Of a stretch of 64,000 nucleotides of DNA, positions 36,226 to 44,604 are shown in pieces. Source of the stretch: an uncultured Fretibacterium sp. (GTDB taxonomy: Bacteria > Synergistota > Synergistia > Synergistales > Aminobacteriaceae). The stretch's first letter is position 1, and each line of letters starts with the position of its first letter. Location of the stretch: contig CALEPX010000021.1 of assembly GCA_937911045.1 (NCBI GenBank), forward strand, positions 1-64,000, in the 5' to 3' direction. The position numbers and the translations under genes are program-made. The notes below the pieces were generated by a model. That model was not told the origin of the DNA, made no database searches, and was given only the letters and a program-made list of their open reading frames with translations.

Positions 36226-36256
36226 CCTCCTGATGGAAACGCGGGAGGATTTTTTG
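36226..36256 (+). terminator. Terminator after aminotransferase
   Basis: CCTCCTG pairs with CGGGAGG (7 bp, one G-U) around a 9-base loop, followed by ATTTTTTG. Confidence 0.85.
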
Positions 36257-36310
36257 TGCGCAAAATCATTCAGGCTGGTAACGCTTGAGATTGACGAATT
36301 GATTTGAGAG

Positions 36311-36319
36311 TGCTAATAT
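36311..36319 (+). promoter_or_regulatory. Extended -10 promoter for flavodoxin gene
   Basis: TGC-TAATAT, 31 bases before the ATG at 36351; the same nine bases occur upstream of mtnA. Confidence 0.5.
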
Positions 36320-36350
36320 TCGCGCGAATTTTTTATGAGGGAGTTTTGTT

Positions 36351-36935
36351 ATGATACACAAATTTTTGTTAGGAATCGCGTTTGTTGCGGTATTGCTCGG
36401 AGTTGCTGGAGCAGCCGACGCTAAATCTCTCGTGATAATTTTCTCGCGAGCCGATGAGAATTACAACGTCGGTTATGTCCAAGAAGGCAACACGATGGTA
36501 CTTGCGAAAATGATTGCGGAGAAAACAGGCTCGGATTTGTTCGAGATCCGCACAGTGAAGCCGTATCCGAAAGATTATGACACGGCGATTGATATTGCCA
36601 AGAAAGAACAGAATGCTCACGCACGCCCTGCAATCGCTGAAGATAAGAATATCGACGAGTATGACACGATATTTTTCGGATACCCGATTTGGTGGGGAGA
36701 TTTGCCGATGGCTTGTTACACGTTCCTGGAAGCGCATGATTTCACGGGCAAGAAAATCGCTTTGTTCTGCACACATGAGGGCAGCGGTTTATCAAACACG
36801 GATTCAAAACTCAGACGTGCAGCACCGGGAGCAGAAATTTTGCGAGGACTTGTAGTTCGCGGATCAGTTGCGCAAAATTCCAGAGCTGAAGCTGAGAAAT
36901 CCGTAAATTCTTGGCTGGCAAAACTGGGCTATTAA
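36351..36935 (+). CDS. Exported flavodoxin-like protein
   Basis: 194 residues. A signal peptide (MIHKFLLGIAFVAVLLGVAGAADA) precedes a flavodoxin fold: LVIIFSRADENYNVG, FFGYPIWWGDLPMACYTFLE and FCTHEGSGLSNT, the usual FMN-contacting loops of the flavodoxin_4 type. Export is unusual for a flavodoxin and implies electron transfer or FMN use outside the cytoplasm. Strong ribosome-binding site GGGAG. The next gene is a DUF4405-like membrane protein, a family often found with extracellular flavin redox systems, so the two may work together (inference), although a terminator separates them. Confidence 0.85.
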   Translation: MIHKFLLGIAFVAVLLGVAGAADAKSLVIIFSRADENYNVGYVQEGNTMVLAKMIAEKTGSDLFEIRTVKPYPKDYDTAIDIAKKEQNAHARPAIAEDKNIDEYDTIFFGYPIWWGDLPMACYTFLEAHDFTGKKIALFCTHEGSGLSNTDSKLRRAAPGAEILRGLVVRGSVAQNSRAEAEKSVNSWLAKLGY

Positions 36936-36970
36936 CTCCGGAATTATTGATTGAGAGAAATGAGAGAAAT

Positions 36971-37010
36971 TTCCTGATTTGGTCGCGTTGATCAGTCAGG
37001 GATTTTTTTT
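36971..37010 (+). terminator. Terminator after flavodoxin gene
   Basis: CCTGA / TCAGG stem (5 bp, with possible inner pairing) followed by GATTTTTTTT. It argues against starting the next gene as early as 36979. Confidence 0.6.
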
Positions 37011-37038
37011 GCGGGGAATTTGTGGAGTTGTGAGTGAA

Positions 37039-37728
37039 ATGTTGAGACCGTTGATAGATATTTTGATGACGATATTGCTGCTGATGTCGATGTCGTATGA
37101 ATTAATCGGCACAAGTATCGCGGATTTTTTCGGATTCGATTCGTATGATTTCGCGCCGATTTTTCATGAAGCGATCGGAATGCTGTTAATAATCTTGTTC
37201 ATGTATCACACGTGGCTGAATCGCTGGTGGCTCAAGGGAATTTTCAAGGGCAAGTATAATTTTACTCGGGCAGTTTTGTCATTTGTGAATGTTGCGCTGA
37301 TAATTGACGTGATATTCCTGCTGATTAGCGGCGTGTTGATGTCCAAGACTGTTGAGCTTGTAGAGAATGACGGTCTGATGTCGTTCGCGAGAGTTGCTCA
37401 TATGTTGGCAGCGTATTGGGGATTCGTTTTGATGAGTTTTCACGCTGGTTTGAACTGGCATATTTTCTCGGGAATGATTCGCGGCAAAGTAAAAATTCGC
37501 GTCCCGAAAATTTTGGCGATTGCGTTGAGTTTGGGATTTGTTATTTACGGAGCGATTGCGTTTATGAGAAATAATCTCTGGGAGTACATGACGCTGCAAA
37601 ACGAGTTTGTATTTTTCGATTTCGATGTGCCTGTGATATATTTCTTGCTCGATTACTTTTGCATGATGATCATGTTCGGAATTTTTGGACATTGCGTAAT
37701 ATTATTGCCGCGGAAATTCAAGTCATAA
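37039..37728 (+). CDS. DUF4405-like polytopic membrane protein
   Basis: 229 residues with about five or six membrane helices. Histidines fall in or next to helices (FHEAIGMLLIILFMYHTW, RVAHMLAAYWGFVLMSFHAG, GLNWHI), as expected for a b-type heme-binding or flavin-associated DUF4405 protein. I choose ATG 37039 because the upstream open frame covers a terminator; GGAG lies 11 bases before. It sits between the exported flavodoxin and a DUF4491 gene. A role in membrane electron transfer is an inference from the histidines and context. Confidence 0.65.
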   Translation: MLRPLIDILMTILLLMSMSYELIGTSIADFFGFDSYDFAPIFHEAIGMLLIILFMYHTWLNRWWLKGIFKGKYNFTRAVLSFVNVALIIDVIFLLISGVLMSKTVELVENDGLMSFARVAHMLAAYWGFVLMSFHAGLNWHIFSGMIRGKVKIRVPKILAIALSLGFVIYGAIAFMRNNLWEYMTLQNEFVFFDFDVPVIYFLLDYFCMMIMFGIFGHCVILLPRKFKS

Positions 37729-37749
37729 GCATAAGAAGGAGGGGATTTC

Positions 37750-38061
37750 TTGAACTGGTACGGGGTAATAATTGGATTTGCAGCGTTTTTTGTAACAGGA
37801 ATTTTTCACCCGATTGTTATCAAGTGCGAGTATTATTTCTCGGAGAAAATCTGGGTTGTATTTCTGGCTTTAGGATTGATTGCGGGGGTGTTGTCGCTTT
37901 TGATTGAGAATTGCGTTTTGTCCGGGATTCTGGGAATATTGAGTTTCGTTTTATTGTGGTGCATTCGGGAATTGAAAGAGCAGACCCGGCGTGTCGAGAA
38001 AGGCTGGTTTCCGAAGAATCCGAGAAGAATCCGAGAAGAATCCGAATCGAAAATATTTTGA
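37750..38061 (+). CDS. DUF4491 family membrane protein
   Basis: 103 residues with three membrane helices; the N-terminus NWYGVIIGFAAFFVTGIFHP and the C-terminal basic motif EKGWFPKNPRR match the DUF4491 pattern as I remember it. Function unknown. TTG start with AAGGAGG 8 bases upstream. Short spacings (21 and 16 bases) tie it to the genes on both sides. Confidence 0.75.
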   Translation: MNWYGVIIGFAAFFVTGIFHPIVIKCEYYFSEKIWVVFLALGLIAGVLSLLIENCVLSGILGILSFVLLWCIRELKEQTRRVEKGWFPKNPRRIREESESKIF

Positions 38062-38077
38062 AGGGAGATGTTAAGTC

Positions 38078-39196
38078 ATGATATTTATGTTTGTAATTTC
38101 GTTTGTGATATTTGCGTACGAGATTTTGAGTTTGGTTTTGCCGCTGAGAATTTCTGGATTTTGGAAGGTGATTTTCGCGCTGGTTTTGCTTGTAGCGTCG
38201 ATGAAGAATTACCTGTTTCAGAAGTTCGGCGGAGGAATGTTTTTTGCGCCGGATTTGCCTCGTGAAGCAGTCTTGGTCGGATCAGTTCTGTATAATTTCT
38301 TGATCGTAGCGTTGTTCCTGCTGATTGCGAAAGATTTGCTGCTGCTTGTCTGGAAGATTCTTGGCTGGAAATTTCCGGTTAATGCTGCGTCGTTGATTGT
38401 GTGCGTGCTGGCGGTTTTGCTGACGTGTTATGGAACGTATGAAGCTGTTCGAGTGCCTGATGTCGAAACTCATGAAATCGCGCTGAAGAATTTGCCCGAA
38501 GAATTTGACGGTTTCAAGTTCGCAATGTTGGTAGATTTACACGCAAGTTCGCTGAATCGCCGTGATTTGATCGAAGCAATCGTAACGAAAACGAATGATT
38601 TGCAGCCTGATATTGTGTTAATTCCGGGGGATTTCGTAGACGGATTAGTTTCGCAGCGAAGACAGGATTTGCAGCCGTTGGAAAATTTGCGCGCAAAATT
38701 CGGAGTTTTGGGAACGACTGGTAATCACGAATATTATTCAGGTTGCAGCGAATGGCTGAGAGAATTGCAAAGTTTCGGGGTGAAATTTCTTGATAATCAG
38801 GTTGAGATTCTGAGTTCGGCTGATGCGAATTTGGTGATTGCGGGAGTTCCGGATAAACAGGGAATAGCTTTTGGATTTGCCGCACCGGATATAAATCACA
38901 CACTCGAAAATATTCCGGAAGATTCTTGTGTAATCTTGATGGATCACAGACCGGAAAATGCCTTGGAAAATTCACGCGCAGGAGTTGATTTGCAGATTTC
39001 AGGACACACTCACGGCGGAATGATGCCCGGATTAGCTCAGATTGTCGCGATGTTTAATTCAGGATTCGTGAAAGGCTGGTACGATGTTGGCGAGATGAAA
39101 TTATACGTGAGTAAGGGAACGTCGCTTTGGAACGGTTTTCCTGTGAGAATTTTAGACCCGGCAGAAATTACGTTGTTTATTTTGCGAAAAATCTGA
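38078..39196 (+). CDS. Membrane-anchored metallophosphoesterase
   Basis: 372 residues. Four hydrophobic segments in the first 125 residues are followed by a calcineurin-like phosphoesterase domain: VDLHAS (D153, H155), GDFVDG (D185), GNHEYY (N216, H217) and GHTHGG near the C-terminus. The two-metal motif set is complete, so the enzyme should be active. It resembles YkuE/YaeI-type membrane phosphoesterases; some of these act on lipid A precursors (UDP-diacylglucosamine), but the substrate cannot be told here. Ribosome-binding site AGGGAG; last gene of the DUF4405-DUF4491 unit. Confidence 0.88.
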   Translation: MIFMFVISFVIFAYEILSLVLPLRISGFWKVIFALVLLVASMKNYLFQKFGGGMFFAPDLPREAVLVGSVLYNFLIVALFLLIAKDLLLLVWKILGWKFPVNAASLIVCVLAVLLTCYGTYEAVRVPDVETHEIALKNLPEEFDGFKFAMLVDLHASSLNRRDLIEAIVTKTNDLQPDIVLIPGDFVDGLVSQRRQDLQPLENLRAKFGVLGTTGNHEYYSGCSEWLRELQSFGVKFLDNQVEILSSADANLVIAGVPDKQGIAFGFAAPDINHTLENIPEDSCVILMDHRPENALENSRAGVDLQISGHTHGGMMPGLAQIVAMFNSGFVKGWYDVGEMKLYVSKGTSLWNGFPVRILDPAEITLFILRKI

Positions 39197-39204
39197 GAAT
39201 TATT

Positions 39205-39213
39205 TGCTAAAAT
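39205..39213 (+). promoter_or_regulatory. Extended -10 promoter for nhaC
   Basis: TGC-TAAAAT, 42 bases before the ATG at 39255, with no clear -35. Confidence 0.45.
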
Positions 39214-39254
39214 ATTCGTGAAATTTATCTCTCAAAACAGGAGTGAAATTTTTT

Positions 39255-40715
39255 ATGGTTGCGTTATTAAAGTTAAGTCCGGTTTTGGTACTGGGCGTTT
39301 TAATGGTTGGTTTTGGTCTTGATATTTTGATTGCTGCACCGCTTGCGTTAGTTTACGCGATTTTGATCGGCATGATAACGAGTCGAATCAAGTTCAGTGT
39401 TTTGATGGACGCTGCGATCGAAAATCTAAAGCATATTCTGGTCGTGTTTTTGATTTTGCAGTTGGCTTATGCAGTTGCGAAATGCTTTATGGAAACGGGT
39501 GTAGCTGCGTCGATAATTAACATGGCGTTATCGTTGGGATTGACAGCGAAACTTTTAGCTATGACGGCGTTGTTAGTTACGGCGATTTTGTCGATTGCAA
39601 CGGGTACATCGTGGGGAACTTTTGCGGCGTGCGCACCGATTTTCTTGTGGCTGAATCATATCGTAGGCGGAAGTGTTGTGTTGACGGTTGCAGCGATTGC
39701 CGGCGGATCATGTTTTGGTGATAATATCGGATTAATATCGGATACGACTGTTGTGAGTTCGAGCCTTCAGGGAGTTGCTATAGTTGATCGAGTTAGACAT
39801 CAGGGTGTTTGGTCAGGCTTATGTTTGATTCTCGGAGCAGTTGCGTTTTATTTCGCGGCGGTTAGCATGGGTTTGCCCGACACGGTTGGAAATGCTAACG
39901 AGGCTATTGCGCAGATTCCTGAGAGCGTTTGGGCAGCACTGAACGAGAAACGACCCGCGGCAATCACGCTTTTGAATCAGGTTCGAGCCGGTGTGCCGTA
40001 TTACATGGTTGTGCCGTTAATTTTAGTGCTTGTACTCGCAGCGATGGGAACGAATACGTTAATATGTCTGAGCGTCGGAATTTTTGGTTCGCTTGTGTTC
40101 GGATATTTTGCTGGAACTGTTACGGATTTGTCGAAGTTTTTAACGATGGTACAGGATAGTTTCGCTGAAGCTGGCAGCTGGGTTATCGTAATGATGCTCT
40201 GGATTGGAGCGTTCGGCGGCGTGATGCGTCAAATGCACGCGTTTGATTCGATTGCGAGATTCGTTCTGAAATTTGCGAAGAAAGTCAGGCATTTGATGTT
40301 CGCGAATGGCTTGTTATGCTTGATAGGCAACGCAGCACTTGCGGACGAGATGGCCCAGATCGTAACGATAAGCCCGATTATTAAGACCATGACGGATTCG
40401 AGTGTCAAAGGCGATGAGAAAGCTATGTATAAACTCGCTCTCAGAAATGCGACGTTTGCGGACGCTATGGGAGTATTCGGCTCGCAGTTGATTCCGTGGC
40501 ACGTGTATCTGGCGTTTTTCATGGGAATTGTCTACGCGGTTTATCCGTTGGCTGAGAATAACGTGGGCACTGTTGATATTATCATGCATAATTATCTGGC
40601 GTGGATTGCTGTGTTGTCGATGTTGATTTTGACGCTAACGGGGCTTGATAGATTCATTCCGTTGTTTAAGCTGCCGTCAGAACCGGAAGTCCAGTTAGTT
40701 AAGCCCGAAGAATAA
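39255..40715 (+). CDS. nhaC: NhaC-type Na+/H+ antiporter
   Basis: 486 residues with about eleven membrane segments. Signatures of the NhaC family: IATGTSWGTFAACAPI and GGSCFGDNIGLISDTTVVSSS in the first half, and the matching inverted repeat in the second half (GNAALADEMAQIVTISPI, LRNATFADAMGVFGSQLIPWH). It exports Na+ in exchange for protons; some relatives exchange other organic or inorganic ions, so specificity is not certain. ATG 39255 with AGGAG 11 bases upstream is preferred over GTG 39243, which overlaps that site. Single-gene unit ended by a terminator. Confidence 0.88.
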   Translation: MVALLKLSPVLVLGVLMVGFGLDILIAAPLALVYAILIGMITSRIKFSVLMDAAIENLKHILVVFLILQLAYAVAKCFMETGVAASIINMALSLGLTAKLLAMTALLVTAILSIATGTSWGTFAACAPIFLWLNHIVGGSVVLTVAAIAGGSCFGDNIGLISDTTVVSSSLQGVAIVDRVRHQGVWSGLCLILGAVAFYFAAVSMGLPDTVGNANEAIAQIPESVWAALNEKRPAAITLLNQVRAGVPYYMVVPLILVLVLAAMGTNTLICLSVGIFGSLVFGYFAGTVTDLSKFLTMVQDSFAEAGSWVIVMMLWIGAFGGVMRQMHAFDSIARFVLKFAKKVRHLMFANGLLCLIGNAALADEMAQIVTISPIIKTMTDSSVKGDEKAMYKLALRNATFADAMGVFGSQLIPWHVYLAFFMGIVYAVYPLAENNVGTVDIIMHNYLAWIAVLSMLILTLTGLDRFIPLFKLPSEPEVQLVKPEE

Positions 40716-40746
40716 TTTCTGGGAAATATTGCTGAAGATTCATTCA

Positions 40747-40779
40747 ATCCTCGTCGTGAAAAATCGGCGGGGATTTTTT
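40747..40779 (+). terminator. Terminator after nhaC
   Basis: ATCCTCGTCG pairs with CGGCGGGGAT (10 bp, two G-U) around an 8-base loop, followed by TTTTT. Confidence 0.85.
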
Positions 40780-40813
40780 GACGGGAAAATTTTGCTGGAA
40801 ATATTTTGTGAAG

Positions 40814-40858
40814 GTTACGTAATTTACTGAAGTTCAGGAAATAAAATTCGGATATAAT
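40814..40858 (+). promoter_or_regulatory. Promoter region of the mgl operon
   Basis: TATAAT at 40853-40858 is 39 bases before mglB. No clear -35 or TGN. The 8-bp palindrome TTACGTAA at 40815-40822 lies where an operator or activator site could be; this part is speculative. Confidence 0.45.
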
Positions 40859-40897
40859 ACTCGTGTTGGAAATATTATTTTCAGGAGGTTTTCAAAA

Positions 40898-41914
40898 GTG
40901 AAAAAGGCAATTTTAGTTTCGATGGCAGTATTAGCGGTTATTGGTGCAGCGGTTGCGTTTGCGGATACGGACGCGTTGGTTGGAGCGTGCATTTACAAGT
41001 TTGACGACACGTTCATGACTGGTGTCAGAAATGCGATGCGAGCTGAGATGGACAGACAGGGCGGCGAACTTGAAATCGTGGATTCTCAGAATCGTCAGCC
41101 AATGCAGAATGATCAGGTTGATGCGTATATTTCAAAAGGCGCGAATGCTTTGATCGTGAATCCTGTTGACAGAACAGCAGCTCAGCCATTGATGGAAAAA
41201 GCAAAAGCTGATGATTTGCCGATAGTGTTTGTGAATCGTGAGCCTTACGCTGAAGTCATGAACGCTTATGACAAGATCTGGTATGTTGGCGCAAAAGCTG
41301 AGGAATCCGGCACACAGTCAGGTGAATTAATCGCCGATTATTTCAAGACACATCCGGAAGCTGATAAGAATCATGACGGCAAGATCCAGTATATTATGCT
41401 TCGTGGCGAACAGGGACATCAGGACGCAGTATTGAGAACTGAATATTCGGTCAAAGCTTTGAAAGAGGCAGGCTTTGAAATCGAGGAACTCGGCAGCGAT
41501 ACGGCAAACTGGGACAAAGTTCAAGCTACGGATAAGATGAAAGGATTTATCTCAGCAGTCGGCGTTGATAAAATCGAAGCGGTTTTGGCGAATAATGACG
41601 ACATGGCACTCGGCGCAATCGAGGCGTTGAAGGCTGAAGGCTATAACACCGGCGATCCCGCGAAATATATTCCGGTTGTTGGCGTTGACGCTACAGCTCC
41701 GGCACTCGAGGCAATGAAGGACGGCTCAATGCTCGGGACAGTATTGAATGACGCGGATAATCAGGGTATCGCAGCTGTGAAAGTTGCAGTTCTCGCGGCA
41801 GATGGCAAAGAAGTTAATAACGAGACAGTCGGTTACTCGATTACGGACGGGAAATATATCTGGATCCCGTACAGGAAAGTTACGACTGAGAATTATCAGG
41901 AATTGATGAAATAG
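40898..41914 (+). CDS. mglB: Galactose/methyl-galactoside-binding protein
   Basis: Periplasmic substrate-binding protein of the Mgl ABC importer, 338 residues, signal peptide to about residue 22. Two-lobe periplasmic binding fold: ACIYKFDDTFM, DALIVNPVD-like ALIVNPVDRTA, FVNREP and the EF-hand-like calcium loop DKNHDGKIQ (156-164) known from the E. coli galactose-binding protein; VLANNDDMALGA and DADNQG close the site. Strong ribosome-binding site AGGAGG. It is followed by a terminator and then a second copy, so this first copy should be the most abundant product. Confidence 0.93.
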   Translation: MKKAILVSMAVLAVIGAAVAFADTDALVGACIYKFDDTFMTGVRNAMRAEMDRQGGELEIVDSQNRQPMQNDQVDAYISKGANALIVNPVDRTAAQPLMEKAKADDLPIVFVNREPYAEVMNAYDKIWYVGAKAEESGTQSGELIADYFKTHPEADKNHDGKIQYIMLRGEQGHQDAVLRTEYSVKALKEAGFEIEELGSDTANWDKVQATDKMKGFISAVGVDKIEAVLANNDDMALGAIEALKAEGYNTGDPAKYIPVVGVDATAPALEAMKDGSMLGTVLNDADNQGIAAVKVAVLAADGKEVNNETVGYSITDGKYIWIPYRKVTTENYQELMK

Positions 41915-41935
41915 TGTTGTAATTATGAATTTCTG

Positions 41936-41966
41936 CCCCGGTAATTTTCGCCGGGGTTTTGTTTTT
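41936..41966 (+). terminator. Attenuating terminator between mglB copies
   Basis: CCCCGG / CCGGGG stem (6 bp, GC-rich) around a 9-base loop, followed by TTTTGTTTTT. It lies inside an otherwise continuous operon, so partial read-through would lower expression of mglB2, mglA and mglC relative to mglB. Confidence 0.85.
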
Positions 41967-42004
41967 GCGCAGATTAAGAAGAGAATTTAGAGAGGTGATT
42001 TTCG

Positions 42005-43033
42005 GTGGAGAGAAAATTTTCGTGTAAGTTCGTGTGTCTGGTCTTGCTGATGATTGGGATTTTCGCAAACGCTGCGTTCTCGAAGGACATGAAGATCGGC
42101 TCGTGCATTTACAGGTTTAATGACGCGTTCATGCTTAGATTCAGGACGGCTATGACGATTGAGGCTCTGAAAAATTCTGATGAAAGTGTCACGGAAATTG
42201 AGATTGCAGATTCGCAAAATGATCAGGTTATCCAGAATAAGCAGGTCGATGATTTTATCGCAGAAAAAGTTGACGCATTGATTATAAATCCGGTTAATCG
42301 CATGGAGTCAATGGCAATAATCGAGAAAGCTAAAGCAGCAAATATTCCGGTAGTGTTCATAAATCGTGAGCCAACCCGCGAAATGTTGGATTCGTATGAT
42401 AAGGCTTGGTACGTCGGAGCAAGAGCAGAAGAATCCGGCATTCAATCCGGGCAAATCATGGCTGAATATTTCCAAGCGAATCCGGACGCGGATAAAAATC
42501 ACGATGGCAAAATCCAGTTTATAATGCTCAAGGGCGAGAACGGTCATCAGGATATGATTTTGCGCTCGAAATATTCGGTTGAAGCGATTCACGCGATGGG
42601 TTTCGAACCAGTTGAACTTGCGAGTGCGATCGCGAACTGGGATAAATTGCAGGCTATGAATATCATGAACGGATTTGTTATGTCAATCGGCCCGGAAAAT
42701 ATCGAAGCTGTAATCTCGAATAATGACGAAATGGCTCTCGGAGCTGTCGAGGCGTTGAAGCTTGTTGATTATAATTCTGGGGATCCTGAGCAGTTCATTC
42801 CGATTGTCGGAGTTGATGCGAATGCTGCTGCACTTGAGGCTCTGATTAATGGCGAGATAATCGGCACGGTTCTGAATGACGCGGATAATCAGGGTATCGC
42901 TGCGGTGAAAATAGCTATGGCTGCTGCGTCAGGCAAACCGGTTAATAAAGACACGATTGGCTATGACGTTATGGATGGGAAATACGTTTGGATTCCGTAC
43001 AGGAAAGTTACGAGATCTGAGAGAAATTATTAG
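42005..43033 (+). CDS. mglB: Second galactose-type binding protein (mglB paralogue)
   Basis: 342 residues, clearly homologous to the preceding MglB along its whole length, with signal peptide CLVLLMIGIFANAAFS, FVNREPT-like loop, the same calcium loop DKNHDGKIQ, and ISNNDEMALGAVEAL. GTG start with AGGTGA 6 bases upstream. Key binding loops are kept, so it is probably functional; the diverged N-lobe hints at a different sugar or affinity. It is 9 bases before mglA and shares its transcript. Tandem binding-protein duplication is inferred from the similarity and adjacency. Confidence 0.9.
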   Translation: MERKFSCKFVCLVLLMIGIFANAAFSKDMKIGSCIYRFNDAFMLRFRTAMTIEALKNSDESVTEIEIADSQNDQVIQNKQVDDFIAEKVDALIINPVNRMESMAIIEKAKAANIPVVFINREPTREMLDSYDKAWYVGARAEESGIQSGQIMAEYFQANPDADKNHDGKIQFIMLKGENGHQDMILRSKYSVEAIHAMGFEPVELASAIANWDKLQAMNIMNGFVMSIGPENIEAVISNNDEMALGAVEALKLVDYNSGDPEQFIPIVGVDANAAALEALINGEIIGTVLNDADNQGIAAVKIAMAAASGKPVNKDTIGYDVMDGKYVWIPYRKVTRSERNY

Positions 43034-43042
43034 GAAAGGTAA

Positions 43043-44569
43043 GTGAGAATTTTGGGCGAATATATTCTCGAAATGAAGAATATCACGAAGACTTTTCCGG
43101 GCGTGAAAGCTCTTGACAATGTGCAGTTGAATGTCAGACCCGGAACTGTTCACGCGCTTATGGGAGAGAATGGCGCAGGGAAATCTACGCTTATGAAATG
43201 TCTGTTTGGAATTTACAAGCCCGATGCCGGAGAGATAATTCTTAACGGAAAGCCTGTAGTGATTCGTTCGGCACGTGACGCAATGGATCACGGAATCGCG
43301 ATGATTCATCAGGAATTGCACCCGATAAGATTCAGATCAGTTATGGAAAATGTTTACTTGGGAAGATTCCCCGGGAAATTTGGCTTTGTCGATCACAAGG
43401 CTATGTATGACAAGACTAAGGCGTTATTTCAGGATTTGGAACTCGATGTTGATCCGTTAGCTTTGGCAGGTGAGCAGTCAGCTGCGATTTTGCAAATGAT
43501 GGAAATTGCTCGTGCTGTTGATATGGGCGCGAAGATTATAATCATGGATGAGCCAACGTCGTCGCTATCGGATCGTGAAGTCGAACACCTGTTCAAGATT
43601 ATAAACCGCCTGCGTTCACAGGGAGTCGCGATGATTTATATCTCGCACAAGATGAAGGAAATTTTGCAGATCGCCGATGAAGTTTCGATTATGAGAGATG
43701 GTCAATACGTCGGAACTTGGGACGCGAAGAATCTCACGACTGAGGAAATTATCAGGCAGATGGTCGGACGCGAGATGACGAATCAATTCCCGGAGAGAAC
43801 AGGCAAGCCTCAAGATGAAGTTGTCCTGAAAGTTTCGCATTTGTCTTCGCCGTTGAAGAACTCGTTCCAAGATGTTTCGTTCGAGTTACACAAGGGAGAA
43901 ATTCTCGGGATAGGCGGACTTGTCGGGGCGCAGAGGACTGAATTTGTCGAAGCGTTATTCGGTCTGCGAGGCATAGAATCCGGCGAAATTCAGAAAGATA
44001 GCAATAGATACAGAGCTTTGTCACCCAGAGACGCTAAATCTCACGGTTTGGCATTATTAACGGAAGAAAGGCGCGCAACTGGAATTTTCGGGATATTGCC
44101 GATTCTGGAAAATACTGTTATAGCGAATCAGCACAAGTACGCACACATGGGAATTTTGAATGACTCAAAGCGGCGTGTTGATGCGGACGCTGCGTGCAAA
44201 GAACTGAATGTAAAAACTCCGTCACTTGAGACGCTGATTCAGGATTTATCCGGCGGAAATCAGCAGAAAGTTTTGATTGCGCGATGGCTTTTGACGAACT
44301 CGGATATATTGATTCTTGATGAGCCAACGAGGGGCATTGATGTCGGAGCGAAATACGAGATTTATAATATCATGCTCGGGCAGATTAAGCAGGGGAAATC
44401 GATAATTATGATCTCGTCGGAGATGCCTGAATTGATGGGAATGTCGGATCGAATCATGGTCATGTGTGAAGGGCGCGTCACAGGATTTTTGAACAAGGGC
44501 GAGTACACTCAGGAAAAAATAATGGAACTTGCGACACAATTTGCAGCTCATAAAAAGCCGGCTGCGTAA
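43043..44569 (+). CDS. mglA: Sugar ABC transporter ATP-binding protein MglA
   Basis: 508 residues with two fused ABC domains, as in MglA/RbsA/XylG. First domain: Walker A GENGAGKST (41-49), signature region AILQMMEIARAV in place of a canonical LSGGQ, Walker B IIIMDEPTSS. Second domain: degenerate Walker A GLVGAQRTE, signature LSGGNQQK, Walker B ILILDEPTRG. This asymmetry is normal for the family. GTG 43043 follows AAAGG by three bases; TTG 43052 is an alternative. It energises uptake of galactose or related sugars with mglC and the two binding proteins. Confidence 0.94.
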   Translation: MRILGEYILEMKNITKTFPGVKALDNVQLNVRPGTVHALMGENGAGKSTLMKCLFGIYKPDAGEIILNGKPVVIRSARDAMDHGIAMIHQELHPIRFRSVMENVYLGRFPGKFGFVDHKAMYDKTKALFQDLELDVDPLALAGEQSAAILQMMEIARAVDMGAKIIIMDEPTSSLSDREVEHLFKIINRLRSQGVAMIYISHKMKEILQIADEVSIMRDGQYVGTWDAKNLTTEEIIRQMVGREMTNQFPERTGKPQDEVVLKVSHLSSPLKNSFQDVSFELHKGEILGIGGLVGAQRTEFVEALFGLRGIESGEIQKDSNRYRALSPRDAKSHGLALLTEERRATGIFGILPILENTVIANQHKYAHMGILNDSKRRVDADAACKELNVKTPSLETLIQDLSGGNQQKVLIARWLLTNSDILILDEPTRGIDVGAKYEIYNIMLGQIKQGKSIIMISSEMPELMGMSDRIMVMCEGRVTGFLNKGEYTQEKIMELATQFAAHKKPAA

Positions 44570-44604
44570 AATCGTAAAATTTGGAAAGGAGCAGAAATTT
44601 CAAA

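Noticed and set aside
36979..37038. Earlier start for the DUF4405-like gene
   Set aside because: The stretch is occupied by the terminator of the flavodoxin gene.
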